A stretch of 64,000 nt of DNA from Streptomyces clavifer (GCA_014651175.1 BMWJ01000005.1:372001-436000); one strand, 5' to 3'; numbered from the stretch's first letter, positions 34,715 to 43,636 are shown. Made by a program: numbers and translations. The notes: generated by a model not told the origin, from the sequence alone.

Positions 34715-35772
34715 GGACCGACGCGCGACGTCACCACGATCCGCAGGTGCGCGGTTTCGCCAGTGACAACTACGCGGGTGCGCACCCGGAGATCCTCGCG
34801 GCTCTCGCCCTCGCCAACGGCGGCCATCAGGTCGCCTACGGCGAGGACGACTACACCGGACACCTCCAACGGGTCATGCACAGCCACTTCGGTCCCACCG
34901 CCGAAGCGTTCCCGGTGTTCAACGGCACCGGCGCCAACGTCGTCGCCCTCCAGGCGCTGACCGACCGCTGGGGTGCGGTGATCTGCGCCGAGTCCGCCCA
35001 CATCAACGTGGACGAGGGCGGCGCGCCGGAGCGGATGGGCGGGCTCAAGCTGCTCACCGTCCCGACCCCGGACGGCAAGCTGACGCCGGAGCTCATCGAC
35101 CGGCAGGCATTCGGCTGGGACGACGAGCACCGGGCGATGCCGCAGGTCGTGTCGATCACGCAGAACACCGAGCTCGGCACGGTCTACACGCCGGACGAGA
35201 TCCGGGCCATCTGCGAGCACTCCCACGAGCGGGGCATGAAGGTGCACCTCGACGGTGCCCGGATAGCCAACGCCGCCGCGTCCCTGGACGTGCCGATGCG
35301 TACGTTCACCAACACGGTGGGCGTCGATGTCCTCAGCTTCGGCGGAACGAAGAACGGCGCGCTCTTCGGCGAGGCCGTCGTGGTCCTCGACCCCGACGCC
35401 GTCCGTGCGATGAAGCACCTGCGCAAGCTGTCGATGCAGCTCGCCTCCAAGATGCGCTTCGTCTCCGTACAGCTGGAGGCCCTGCTCGCACGTGATCTCT
35501 GGCTGCGCAACGCCCGGCACGCCAACGCGATGGCCCAGCGGCTGGCTGCGGGCGTCCGTGGGGTGGACGGCGTGGAGATCCTGCACCCGGTGCAGGCCAA
35601 CGCCGTGTTCGCGCGGCTCCCGCACGCGGTGACCGAGCGGCTGCAGAAGCGGTTCCGCTTCTACTTCTGGGACGAGAAGGCCGGGGACGTCCGATGGATG
35701 TGCGCCTTCGACACCCGCGAGGAGGACGTCGACGCCTTCGTCCAGGCGCTCAAGGAAGAGATGGCGCGGTAG
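34693..35772 (+). CDS. Low-specificity L-threonine aldolase / beta-eliminating lyase (PLP)
   Basis: 359 residues, fold type I. RGFASDNYAGAHPEILAAL is the N-terminal SDN motif. FNGTGANVVALQAL supports the phosphate, HLDGARIANAA holds the cofactor-contacting Asp, and SFGGTKNGALFGE contains the PLP-lysine Lys220. It cleaves threonine or allo-threonine to glycine and acetaldehyde, or a related beta-hydroxy amino acid. GTG start inside the end of the SDR gene, with GGAAAG about seven bases upstream. A strong terminator follows. Confidence 0.92.
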   Translation: MADPATVRTDARRHHDPQVRGFASDNYAGAHPEILAALALANGGHQVAYGEDDYTGHLQRVMHSHFGPTAEAFPVFNGTGANVVALQALTDRWGAVICAESAHINVDEGGAPERMGGLKLLTVPTPDGKLTPELIDRQAFGWDDEHRAMPQVVSITQNTELGTVYTPDEIRAICEHSHERGMKVHLDGARIANAAASLDVPMRTFTNTVGVDVLSFGGTKNGALFGEAVVVLDPDAVRAMKHLRKLSMQLASKMRFVSVQLEALLARDLWLRNARHANAMAQRLAAGVRGVDGVEILHPVQANAVFARLPHAVTERLQKRFRFYFWDEKAGDVRWMCAFDTREEDVDAFVQALKEEMAR

Positions 35773-35784
35773 GGGCACGAGCAC

Positions 35785-35828
35785 GCGGCCGATCGGGATG
35801 TCCTTGACTCCCGGTCGGCCGCGCCTTT
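35785..35828 (+). terminator. Terminator of the DUF6421-SDR-aldolase operon
   Basis: GCGGCCGATCGGG pairs with CCCGGTCGGCCGC (12 of 13) around a 12-base loop and is followed by TTTT. The remaining stretch to 36121 holds promoter-like A+T-richer sequence with GTACTctatgcAGTAC at 35967-35982. Confidence 0.85.
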
Positions 35829-36121
35829 TCGCCCGGCGGGTACGCGGAGCGCCGGGTGCGGCAGTATCCGCGCGGCAACGAGCCCGGTGGGGACGCGCAC
35901 TCCTCGGCCGACGAGCAGCGGCCGGCATGGGTATGACGCGCAAAGTTCAACAGAATGGACTGTCCGGTACTCTATGCAGTACTTCACCGCACCCTGCGGT
36001 GCTCAACGTGCTGCGGAGCGCCCGGGACCGTCCGGAGCTCGTGTGGGGTCTTCCCTCCGCGCTGTGACGCCCGGGCCGGCCCGACTCTCCGCACGCGTAC
36101 CGCGACGACACAAGGCAGACG

Positions 36122-36814
36122 ATGACCCTGACCATCACGGTTTCCGACGAGGTCCGCAGCCTCGCCCCGAGCTTCACCCATCTCGCCGTCGAGGCGCACG
36201 GCCTGGTGAACGGGCCGAGTGACGAGAGCAGTTCCGCTCTGCTGGACGACGCGACCAGCAGGCTCGTGGAGCGGCTGGGTGGCCGCGCGCCGCACGAGGA
36301 CCCGCGTCTTGCGGCCTGGCGTGGCGCGTACACGGCCTTCGGCGCCAAACCGTCCCGTACGCGCAACTCGGCCGAAGCCCTTGCCAGGCGCGCGCTCACC
36401 GATGCCGGCCTGCCCCGCATCAACCGGCTGGTCGACCTCTACAACGCGATCAGCGTCGCCCATCTGATCCCGGTCGGCGGCGAGGACACCGACCGCATCA
36501 GGGGCGCCATGCGCCTCGTGCGCGCCACCGGCCAGGAGCCGTTCCCCACGGCGGCGGGCGGTGCGGAGGTCGTGGAACACCCCGAGCCCGGCGAAGTCGT
36601 CTGGTGCGACGACGAGGCCGTCACCTGCCGACGCTGGAACTGGCGCCAGGGCACCCGCACCCGCCTCACCGAGGATTCGGTGAACGCCGTCTTCCTGCTG
36701 GAAGGCCTCGCCCCCATGACGCCCGGCGAGCTCGTGGCCGCGGCCACCGAGCTCGCCGAGTCGCTGGAGAAGATGAGCCCGGGGGCCCGGATCACCCTCC
36801 ACCCGGCGGCGTGA
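36122..36814 (+). CDS. B3/B4 domain protein (phenylalanyl-tRNA synthetase beta editing-domain-like)
   Basis: 230 residues. LAAWRGAYTAFGAKPSRTRNSAEALARRAL and INRLVDLYNAISVAHLIPVGGEDTDRI are the family hallmarks of stand-alone B3/B4 proteins. In PheRS this domain clears mischarged Tyr-tRNA; the free-standing versions may edit tRNA or act on a modified amino acid or DNA lesion. No signal peptide. It is a single gene, convergent with the PlsC gene 21 bases away. Confidence 0.85.
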   Translation: MTLTITVSDEVRSLAPSFTHLAVEAHGLVNGPSDESSSALLDDATSRLVERLGGRAPHEDPRLAAWRGAYTAFGAKPSRTRNSAEALARRALTDAGLPRINRLVDLYNAISVAHLIPVGGEDTDRIRGAMRLVRATGQEPFPTAAGGAEVVEHPEPGEVVWCDDEAVTCRRWNWRQGTRTRLTEDSVNAVFLLEGLAPMTPGELVAAATELAESLEKMSPGARITLHPAA

Positions 36815-36835
36815 CGACTCCGGCTCACACCGCCG

Positions 36836-37558
36836 TCAGCCGCGCTCGCGCACCTCGTCGGGCGTCGGGGCCGTGCCACCGAGATGGGCCGGGACCCACC
36901 AGGTGTCGCTCGCGTCCTTGGGGCGTACCGGGTAGGCCCGCTGCGCCGCTTCCAGGAGCTCCTGCACGCGTTCCCGCAGCCGGCGGGTGATCGCGCCCGC
37001 GTACTGGTCGGCAGGCGCCTGCACCGGCTCGCCGACCCGGATGGTGATGGGGATGTGGCTGCGACGGAAGTTGCGCGGGTGCCCCTTCGTCCACAGTCGC
37101 TGGGTGCCCCACAACGCCATCGGGATCAGAGGCACTCCGGCTTCCTGGGCCAGCCGGGCGGCGCCGGACTTGAAGCTCTTCAAGGTGAAGGACTCGGAGA
37201 TCGTCCCCTCGGCGAACACCCCCACGATCTCGCCGGAGCGCAGCGACGCCAACGCGTGTGCGTAGGCGTCCTCGCCCTGCTTGCGGTCGACGGGAATGTG
37301 CTTCATGCCGCGCATCAACGGTCCGGAGATCCTGTGCCGGAAGACCGACTCCTTCGCCATGAAGCGGACGAGCCGCTTCTGGGGCAGGGCGCCGAGTCCG
37401 CTGAAGATGAAGTCCAGATAGCTGATGTGATTGCTGACCAGTACCGCACCACCGGTCTTCGGGATGTGCTCCGAACCCTGTGTGTCGATCTTCAGGTCGA
37501 GCGCCTTGAACAGCGTGCGAGCGGCGCCGACGACCGGCCGATAGACGAGTTCTGCCAT
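36836..37558 (-). CDS. 1-acyl-glycerol-3-phosphate acyltransferase (PlsC family)
   Basis: 240 residues. SNHISYLDF holds the catalytic His44 and Asp49 of the HX4D motif. GVFAEGTISESFTLKSFKSGAARLA is the glycerol-phosphate-binding FxEGT block, and VPLIPMALWG follows. It moves an acyl chain from acyl-CoA or ACP to a lysophospholipid at the membrane. The C-terminus is a charged tail ending PDEVRERG. Divergent from the thioredoxin gene across about 220 bases. Confidence 0.92.
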   Translation of the reverse strand: MAELVYRPVVGAARTLFKALDLKIDTQGSEHIPKTGGAVLVSNHISYLDFIFSGLGALPQKRLVRFMAKESVFRHRISGPLMRGMKHIPVDRKQGEDAYAHALASLRSGEIVGVFAEGTISESFTLKSFKSGAARLAQEAGVPLIPMALWGTQRLWTKGHPRNFRRSHIPITIRVGEPVQAPADQYAGAITRRLRERVQELLEAAQRAYPVRPKDASDTWWVPAHLGGTAPTPDEVRERG

Positions 37559-37778
37559 CTGGATGAAGACCCTTCTTCAGTGCCTGGGGAGGGTTCTCCC
37601 GGCGTAAGTTACGCAGCCGTAGGTATTCGGCATTGTGGCGATCGTGCCCCATGTGCGACGCCGTGGCCAGCCCCAAAGGGCCCGGGGCGCGAGATTCTCG
37701 TCACGTGAAACCTCCGGGAATGTAATGCCGTGGCGCGGTGCTGACACTTTGCGCAGAGCTCTGGGAAGGAGGCCGCGG

Positions 37779-38105
37779 ATGGACGGGCAGACGGCTGCCG
37801 ACATGTTGGACAGCGCCCAACTCGGCGTTGAACTGGGGGAGCGGGCGACTCTCGTGCAGTTCTCGAGCGCGTTCTGCCAGCCCTGCCGCGCCACCCGGCG
37901 CACGCTCTCCGAGGTGGCCGGGATGGTCGACGGCGTCGCCCACGTGGAGATCGACGCCGAGGCGCATCTCACTCTCGTCCGCAGGCTCCGCATCAGCCGC
38001 ACTCCGACCGTCCTGGTGCTCGACGCGGCCGGCCGGATCGTGCGCAGGGCGGTGGGGCAGCCGCGTACCGCGGACGTCGTCGCCGCACTCGGAAAGGCGA
38101 TGTGA
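37779..38105 (+). CDS. Thioredoxin-like protein
   Basis: 108 residues. Active site is FCQPCRA in ATLVQFSSAFCQPCRATRR: the spacer is Gln-Pro in place of the common Gly-Pro, which often raises or alters redox potential. ISRTPTVLVLD has the cis-Pro. GAAGGAGG is six bases before the ATG; the frame is open further upstream but lacks a fold. Cytoplasmic. The leader peptide and flavin reductase genes follow at 73 and 197 bases. Confidence 0.85.
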   Translation: MDGQTAADMLDSAQLGVELGERATLVQFSSAFCQPCRATRRTLSEVAGMVDGVAHVEIDAEAHLTLVRRLRISRTPTVLVLDAAGRIVRRAVGQPRTADVVAALGKAM

Positions 38106-38141
38106 CGCGCCGTGACGCATCTCCCACATGCCGGGACGCGC

Positions 38142-38171
38142 TTGACCGGACACGCTGTGCATCGTCACCCT
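38142..38171 (+). promoter_or_regulatory. Promoter before the leader peptide
   Basis: TTGACC (38142-38147) is followed after about 17 bases by TCACCC/CACCCT (38165-38171), seven bases from the ATG of the leader peptide. The -35 is good, the -10 poor. The short distance implies a leaderless or near-leaderless message. Confidence 0.4.
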
Positions 38172-38177
38172 GACGCT

Positions 38178-38258
38178 ATGCCGCCAGAACTCCTTCTCTT
38201 CGGCCGGGTCCATGTCGACCTCGTGCGCCACGCCAGTGCGCGCTGTCCGGGTGCCTGA
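38178..38258 (+). CDS. Leader peptide of the RxHVDLxRxxSAxC type, 26 residues
   Basis: This ORF lies between the thioredoxin and flavin reductase genes. The peptide starts MPPELLLFG, contains RVHVDLVRHASARC (Cys23) and ends PGA before TGA. The pattern of a His-Val-Asp-Leu core, then Arg, Ser-Ala and a near-terminal Cys is the one seen in actinobacterial putative leader peptides found before sulfur-related genes, where slow decoding of the cysteine codon is thought to regulate the next gene. The stop is 43 bases before the flavin reductase ATG. No strong terminator hairpin is visible in the gap, so any control is more likely by translation coupling. Confidence 0.7.
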   Translation: MPPELLLFGRVHVDLVRHASARCPGA

Positions 38259-38301
38259 AGAATCCACGGCCCCGTACGCCCCCTCGCAGAAGGAAACCTC
38301 C

Positions 38302-38808
38302 ATGACGGCCTCGCCCGCTCTCGGCACTTCCCGGACGGCCTCACCCGAACTTCTCCGCTCCGTCTTCCGGCAGCACGCGGCCGGGGTGGCCGTGATCACC
38401 GCGGCCGGCGAGCGCCCGGTCGGCTTCACCGCCACCTCGCTCAACTCCGTCGCCGCCGACCCGCCCCTGATCTCCTTCGGCGTGGGCACCTCGTCCTCCA
38501 GCTGGCCCGTCGTGGCCGAGGCCGAGCACATCGGGGTGCACATACTCGGCGAGGACCAGCAGGAGCTGGCCGCCACCTTCGCCCGTAGCGGTGCCGACCG
38601 GTTCGGCCCGTCCACCGACTGGCGCGGCGGGCCCGAGGGCGTGCCCCTGCTCGGCGGTGTGGTCGCCTGGCTGGTGTGCCGGGTGGTGGCCCGGATCCCG
38701 GCGGGGGACCACCGCATCGTGATCGCCCAAGCGGTGCTCGGCGACCCGACGGGGGGCGGCCGTCCGCTGGTCTACCACCAGGGGAGTTTCACGGCTCTGC
38801 GAGACTGA
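38302..38808 (+). CDS. Flavin reductase family protein (FMN-binding split barrel)
   Basis: 168 residues. The flavin-reductase signature runs LLRSVFRQHAAGVAVITAAGERPVGFTATSLNSVAADPPLISFGVG; PGHHRIVIA-like (PAGDHRIVIAQAV) and PLVYHQGSFTAL close the fold. These enzymes supply reduced FMN or FAD to a two-component monooxygenase. AAGGAAAC lies before the ATG. The cysteine-type leader upstream suggests a partner in sulfur scavenging, but no monooxygenase gene is next to it. Confidence 0.9.
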   Translation: MTASPALGTSRTASPELLRSVFRQHAAGVAVITAAGERPVGFTATSLNSVAADPPLISFGVGTSSSSWPVVAEAEHIGVHILGEDQQELAATFARSGADRFGPSTDWRGGPEGVPLLGGVVAWLVCRVVARIPAGDHRIVIAQAVLGDPTGGGRPLVYHQGSFTALRD

Positions 38809-38857
38809 GGGCACGCAGGTGGCACAGGTGCGGAGCGCGTTGGCAACGTCACAGTTC

Positions 38858-38867
38858 CAAGCGCTTG
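38858..38867. promoter_or_regulatory. CAAGCGCTTG palindrome in the etf upstream region
   Basis: A 10-base perfect palindrome with the AAGCGCTT core common in LacI-family operators, about 140 bases before etfB and in an A+T-richer stretch. No cognate regulator is assigned. Confidence 0.35.
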
Positions 38868-39008
38868 CTTATGGGGAATACACTGGATGTACTGGCGAGT
38901 AATATTGCCCTCGGAGCCTCGGTCGCCCCGACCGGATCCGCCCCATGAGGCGCCTATGCTGCGTGCAACAAGGCAGCCCAGAAATGACGATGCAGTAGGA
39001 GAGCCGGC

Positions 39009-39794
39009 GTGAGCTTGAGGATCGTTGTCTGTGTGAAGTACGTGCCCGACGCCACCGGCGACCGGCACTTCGCCGATGACCTGACCCTGGACCGTGACGA
39101 CGTCGACGGTCTGCTGTCGGAGCTCGACGAGTACGCGGTCGAGCAGGCGCTGCAGATCGCCGGCGAGGCGGACGACGCGGAGATCACCGTGCTGACGGTG
39201 GGCCCCGAGGACGCCAAGGACGCGCTGCGCAAGGCACTGTCGATGGGCGCCGACAAGGCCGTCCATGTCGAGGACGACGACCTGCACGGCACCGACGTCA
39301 TCGGCACCTCGCTGGTGCTCGCCAAGGCCATCGAGAAGACCGGCTACGACCTGGTCATCTGTGGCATGGCGTCGACGGACGGCGCCATGGGCGTGCTTCC
39401 GGCGCTGCTCGCGGAGCGTCTCTCCGTCCCGCAGGTCACGCTGCTCTCCGAGGTCTCGGTCGAGGACGGCACCGTCAAGGGCCGTCGTGACGGCGACAGC
39501 GCGAGCGAGCAGCTGCAGGCGTCCCTCCCGGCCGTGGTCTCCGTGACCGACCAGTCGGGCGAGGCCCGCTACCCGTCCTTCAAGGGCATCATGGCGGCCA
39601 AGAAGAAGCCGGTCGAGTCCCTGGACCTCGAGGACCTGGAGATCGAGGCGGACGAGGTCGGCCTGGCGGGCTCCTGGACCGCTGTCGACTCCGCGGCCGA
39701 GCGCCCGGCCCGTACGGCGGGCACGATCGTCAAGGACGAGGGCGAGGGCGGCAAGCAGCTGGCCGAGTTCCTTGCGGGCCAGAAGTTCATCTGA
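39009..39794 (+). CDS. etfB: Electron transfer flavoprotein beta subunit
   Basis: 261 residues. IVVCVKYVPDATGDRHF starts the fold. The AMP-binding loop region is ALSMGADKAVHVEDDDLHGTDVIGTSLVLAKAI and CGMASTDGAMGVLPALLAE; RYPSFKGIMAAKKKPVE is the recognition loop preceding the C-terminal arm. GTG start with AGGAG upstream. With EtfA it carries electrons from acyl-CoA and other dehydrogenases to the quinone pool through ETF:quinone oxidoreductase. Confidence 0.95.
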   Translation: MSLRIVVCVKYVPDATGDRHFADDLTLDRDDVDGLLSELDEYAVEQALQIAGEADDAEITVLTVGPEDAKDALRKALSMGADKAVHVEDDDLHGTDVIGTSLVLAKAIEKTGYDLVICGMASTDGAMGVLPALLAERLSVPQVTLLSEVSVEDGTVKGRRDGDSASEQLQASLPAVVSVTDQSGEARYPSFKGIMAAKKKPVESLDLEDLEIEADEVGLAGSWTAVDSAAERPARTAGTIVKDEGEGGKQLAEFLAGQKFI

Positions 39795-39851
39795 GCTCCG
39801 GCTGTTCCCTCACCGCCCCGCACTCCCTCGCACGCAGGAGATTGAAGTCCC

Positions 39852-40814
39852 ATGGCTGAAGTTCTCGTCTATGTCGACCACGTGGACGGTGCCGTCCGCA
39901 AGCCCACCCTGGAGCTGCTGACGCTCGCCCGCCGCATCGGCGAGCCCGTCGCCGTCGCCCTCGGCAACGGGGCCGCCGACACCGCCGCCGCGCTCGCCGA
40001 GCACGGTGCCGTCAAGGTCCTGACCGCCGACGCGCCGGAGTTCGCCGACTACCTCGTCGTACCGAAGGTGGACGCCCTCCAGGCCGCGTACGACGCCGTG
40101 TCCCCGGCCGCGGTGCTGCTGCCCTCCTCCGCGGAGGCCAAGGAGATCGCGGCCCGCCTCGCGGTCCGCATCGGCTCCGGCATCATCACCGACGCCGTCG
40201 ACCTCGAGGCCGGTGACGAGGGCCCGGTCGCGACGCAGTCCGCGTTCGCCGCCTCGTACACCACCAAGTCCCGCGTCTCCAAGGGCACTCCGGTCATCAC
40301 GGTCAAGCCGAACTCGGTCGCCGTCGAGGCCGCTCCGGCCGCGGGTGCCGTCGAGGCGCTCACGGTCTCCTTCTCCGCCCAGGCGACCGGCACCAAGGTC
40401 CTCTCCCGTACCCCGCGTGAGTCGACCGGCCGTCCGGAGCTGACCGAGGCCGCGATCGTCGTCTCCGGCGGCCGTGGTGTCAACGGCGCGGAGAACTTCG
40501 CGATCATCGAGTCCCTCGCGGACTCGCTCGGTGCTGCCGTGGGCGCCTCGCGCGCCGCCGTCGACGCCGGCTGGTACCCGCACACCAACCAGGTCGGCCA
40601 GACCGGCAAGTCGGTCTCCCCGCAGCTGTACATCGCCTCGGGCATCTCCGGTGCGATCCAGCACCGGGCCGGCATGCAGACCTCGAAGACGATCGTCGCC
40701 ATCAACAAGGACTCCGAGGCCCCGATCTTCGACCTGGTCGACTACGGCGTCGTGGGCGACCTGTTCAACGTCGTCCCGCAGCTGACCGACGAGGTCAAGA
40801 GCCGCAAGGGCTGA
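39852..40814 (+). CDS. etfA: Electron transfer flavoprotein alpha subunit
   Basis: 320 residues. The C-terminal FAD-binding domain is intact: [77 protein letters not shown]. The N-terminal half is the usual open alpha/beta domain. A GGAG site precedes the ATG. It lies 57 bases after etfB and ends before a strong hairpin, so etfBA is a two-gene operon. Confidence 0.95.
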   Translation: MAEVLVYVDHVDGAVRKPTLELLTLARRIGEPVAVALGNGAADTAAALAEHGAVKVLTADAPEFADYLVVPKVDALQAAYDAVSPAAVLLPSSAEAKEIAARLAVRIGSGIITDAVDLEAGDEGPVATQSAFAASYTTKSRVSKGTPVITVKPNSVAVEAAPAAGAVEALTVSFSAQATGTKVLSRTPRESTGRPELTEAAIVVSGGRGVNGAENFAIIESLADSLGAAVGASRAAVDAGWYPHTNQVGQTGKSVSPQLYIASGISGAIQHRAGMQTSKTIVAINKDSEAPIFDLVDYGVVGDLFNVVPQLTDEVKSRKG

Positions 40815-40838
40815 TCCGGCGGAAGCCGTACCCGTACG

Positions 40839-40884
40839 ACGGCCCGGGGCCGCGTGGTGTTCTCGCCGCGCGGCCCCGGGCCGT
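40839..40884 (+). terminator. Terminator of etfBA
   Basis: A perfect 16-base stem (ACGGCCCGGGGCCGCG ... CGCGGCCCCGGGCCGT) around a 14-base loop, followed by TT. Confidence 0.88.
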
Positions 40885-40983
40885 TTCCGATCACCATTGA
40901 CGCGGACACGGGCGGCTTATAGCTTCACTATGCGGATGAATGATTCCGGGAAGCGGAAACATCGATAGACGAAGGGTGCGGTC

Positions 40984-42282
40984 ATGGGTCAGCAGGAGAA
41001 GGCGGCGACGAGCCTCGCCGACGCGGTCGGCGCGGAGATCGGTGCCTCCCTCGCGGGGGTTGACGCGGAACTCGCCCGCCGCTACCCGGGAGACCCCGGG
41101 ACGCGCCAGCCCGTCCACACCGTCTACGTCCCCGCGGACGCCTTCACCGCCACGACGATCCGATCCTGGGGCGACCGCGCGCTGGCGGCCCTCGACGAGC
41201 ACGCCCCCGACGCCGCCACCCTCGCCGGGGTCCTGGGCATCCCGCGGGAGCTCGCGGAACCGGTCCACGACCGCGTACGGGCCAAGCTGGAGCGCGAGCC
41301 CGTTGAAGACCTGCGCATCGACTTCGAGGACGGCTACGGACCCCGTCCGGACGGGGAGGAGGACGAAGCGGCGGCCCGTGCCGCCCGGCTGGTGTCCGAC
41401 GCGTACGCCGACGGGACAGCTGCCGCGTACACGGGCATCCGTATGAAGTGCATGGAAGCGGCCGTGCGCGACCGGGGCATCCGCACCACGGACATCTTCC
41501 TCACCGGTCTGATGCGGGCCGGCGGTCTCCCCGACGGGCTCGTCCTCACCCTGCCCAAGGTGACCTATCCGGAGCAGGTCACGGCCTTCGTCCGCCTGCT
41601 GGAGGCCTTCGAGCAGGCCCACGGCCTGCCGGCCGGGCGCCTCGGGTTCGAGATCCAGATCGAGACCAGCCAGTCCATCCTCGCCGCCGACGGCACCGCG
41701 GCCGTGGCCCGCATGATCGATGCCGCGCGCGGCCGTGCGACGGGACTGCACTACGGGACCTTCGACTACAGCGCCTGTGTCGGCGTCAGCCCCGCCTACC
41801 AGGCCAGTGACCATCCCGCCGCCGACCATGCCAAGGCGGTCATGCAGGTCGCCGCCGCGGGCACCGGCGTACGCGTGTGCGACGGCTCCACCAATGTGCT
41901 GCCCGTCGGCCCCACCGAGCAGGTCCACGACGCCTGGCGCCTCCACTACGGCCTCACCCGCCGCGCCCTGGCCCGCGCCTACTACCAGGGCTGGGACATG
42001 CACCCCGGGCACCTGCCCACCCGCTACGCGGCCGTCTACGCCTTCTACCGCGAGGGTCTGGGCCAGGCCGCGTCCCGGCTCGCCGCGTACGTGGCCAGGG
42101 CGGGCGGTGACGTCATGGACGAGCCCGCAACGGCGAAGGCCCTCAGCGGCTACCTGCTGCGGGGCATCGACTGCGGCGCCCTGGACACCGCGGAGGTCAC
42201 CGGACTCACCGGCCTCACCCGCGCGGACCTGGACACCTTCGCCTCGCCGCGCCGCGGCGGGCTGACCGTGACGGCTCCGTAG
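40984..42282 (+). CDS. DUF6986 protein, HpcH/CitE-like aldolase superfamily
   Basis: 432 residues. LRIDFEDGYGPRPDGEEDEAA and IRMKCME are CitE-like metal-site elements, and RLGFEIQIETSQSILAADGTAAVARMIDAARGRATGLHYGTFDYSACVGV holds the second acidic set (E..E...D) of HpcH/CitE barrels. This suggests cleavage or synthesis of a malate- or citramalate-like C-C bond. HPGHLPTRYAAVYAF near the C-terminus fits malate-synthase-like relatives. It follows etfBA behind a terminator. The substrate is unknown. Confidence 0.75.
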   Translation: MGQQEKAATSLADAVGAEIGASLAGVDAELARRYPGDPGTRQPVHTVYVPADAFTATTIRSWGDRALAALDEHAPDAATLAGVLGIPRELAEPVHDRVRAKLEREPVEDLRIDFEDGYGPRPDGEEDEAAARAARLVSDAYADGTAAAYTGIRMKCMEAAVRDRGIRTTDIFLTGLMRAGGLPDGLVLTLPKVTYPEQVTAFVRLLEAFEQAHGLPAGRLGFEIQIETSQSILAADGTAAVARMIDAARGRATGLHYGTFDYSACVGVSPAYQASDHPAADHAKAVMQVAAAGTGVRVCDGSTNVLPVGPTEQVHDAWRLHYGLTRRALARAYYQGWDMHPGHLPTRYAAVYAFYREGLGQAASRLAAYVARAGGDVMDEPATAKALSGYLLRGIDCGALDTAEVTGLTGLTRADLDTFASPRRGGLTVTAP

Positions 42283-42426
42283 GCCTCCGGTCCCCGCGTC
42301 CGGGCCGGACCGGCGCACATAGGGTCCGGTGCCGTGCCTCGCACGGCGGGCCCCAGGGCGTGGTCATGGCCACCGGCGGCCATGCCGGGAGAGGGCGCGC
42401 CCGGCGTGGTCCGACGGGAGACCCTG

Positions 42427-43455
42427 CTAGGCGGGAGGCAGTTCGCCCGAACCGCGGGGGATGAGCCGAGTCGGCAACTCCACCCTGGCCGGGGCGTGGT
42501 CGGCGCCGTCCAGGCGGCGGAAGAGGTGCTCGGCGGCGGTGCGGCCGACCGCCGCGGCGTCCTGGGAGATCACGGTGATGCCCAGCAGGTCGGCCAGCTC
42601 GATGTCGTCGAAGCCGACGAGGGCGATCCGGCGGTCGCACTCCGCCAGGACCCGGACGACCGTGACCGTCACACGGTTGTTGCCCGCGAAGAGCGCGGTG
42701 ACCGGGTCGGGGCCGGTGAGCATGGTCTCGGCGGCGGCCCTGACCCGGGCCGGGTCGGTCGAGCCGAGGGAGACCCAGGAGTCCTCGACCGTGATGCCGG
42801 CGTCGGTCAGGGCCTCGTGGTAGCCGCGCAGCCGTTCCTTGGCCGTGTGGATGCGGGGCTGGTCGCCGATGAAGCCGATCCTGCGGTGGCCGTGCGCGAC
42901 CAGGTGGGCGACACCCTCGCGCGCACCGCCGAAGCTGTCAGAGAGCACCATGTCGGCCTCGACCCGCCCGGCCGGGCGGTCGACGAACACGGTGGCGATC
43001 CCGGCCTTTATCTCGGGTTCCAGATAGCGGTGGTCGTCACCGGCCGGGATCACGATGAGGCCGTCCACGCGTCGCGCGCAGAGCGCGAGGACGAGCTCCT
43101 GCTCGCGGTCCGGGTCCTCGGCGCTGGATCCGTTGATGAGCAGGGCCCCGTGGGCGCGGGCCACTTCTTCCACGGCGCGGCTCAGCGGGCCGTAGAAGGG
43201 GTCCGCGAGATCCTCCAGCACGAGGCCGATGGAGGCGGTGCGGCCCTTGCGCAGCACGCGCGCGCTGTCGTTGCGGCGGAAACCCAGTGCCTCGATGGCC
43301 TCCTGCACGCGGCGCTCGGTGTCGGGGGTGACGCCGGGTTCGCTGTTGACCACCCGGGAGACCGTCTTGAGTCCCACTCCGGCACGGGCTGCCACATCCT
43401 TCATGGTCGGCCGGTTGCCGTAGCGGGACTCGGGATGACGGGCGGTCTCGGCCAC
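42427..43455 (-). CDS. LacI-family transcriptional regulator
   Basis: 342 residues. Helix-turn-helix TMKDVAARAGVGLKTVSRVVNSEPGVT and hinge, then the sugar-binding-like domain (IGLVLEDLADPFYGPLSRAVEEVA ... GLIVIPAGDDHRYL ... RIALVGFDDIELADLLGITVISQ). Conventional length. It is divergent from the ROK kinase gene across 181 bases that hold a perfect operator palindrome, so it probably represses itself and the kinase, with a sugar as inducer. Confidence 0.92.
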   Translation of the reverse strand: MAETARHPESRYGNRPTMKDVAARAGVGLKTVSRVVNSEPGVTPDTERRVQEAIEALGFRRNDSARVLRKGRTASIGLVLEDLADPFYGPLSRAVEEVARAHGALLINGSSAEDPDREQELVLALCARRVDGLIVIPAGDDHRYLEPEIKAGIATVFVDRPAGRVEADMVLSDSFGGAREGVAHLVAHGHRRIGFIGDQPRIHTAKERLRGYHEALTDAGITVEDSWVSLGSTDPARVRAAAETMLTGPDPVTALFAGNNRVTVTVVRVLAECDRRIALVGFDDIELADLLGITVISQDAAAVGRTAAEHLFRRLDGADHAPARVELPTRLIPRGSGELPPA

Positions 43456-43548
43456 GGTGCGCTGTCCTGTCGTCGGGTGCGGGTGGTTCCGGCCGTCCCG
43501 GGGCGGTGCCGGGAGGGGCCGGAGGTGTGGCGTCGAGCATAGGCCCTG

Positions 43549-43560
43549 GACAACGTTGTC
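43549..43560. promoter_or_regulatory. LacI operator GACAACGTTGTC between the LacI and ROK genes
   Basis: A perfect 12-base palindrome with the central CG of LacI-family operators, 77 bases before the ROK start. TGG and AACT flank it, so pairing stops at 12 bases. Confidence 0.7.
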
Positions 43561-43636
43561 AACTGAATGGAGACTGTGCTGACCACCGTTCCCACTCGCA
43601 GGTCCCGCCCTTCAGCCCTCCGGAGAGTCCACACCG

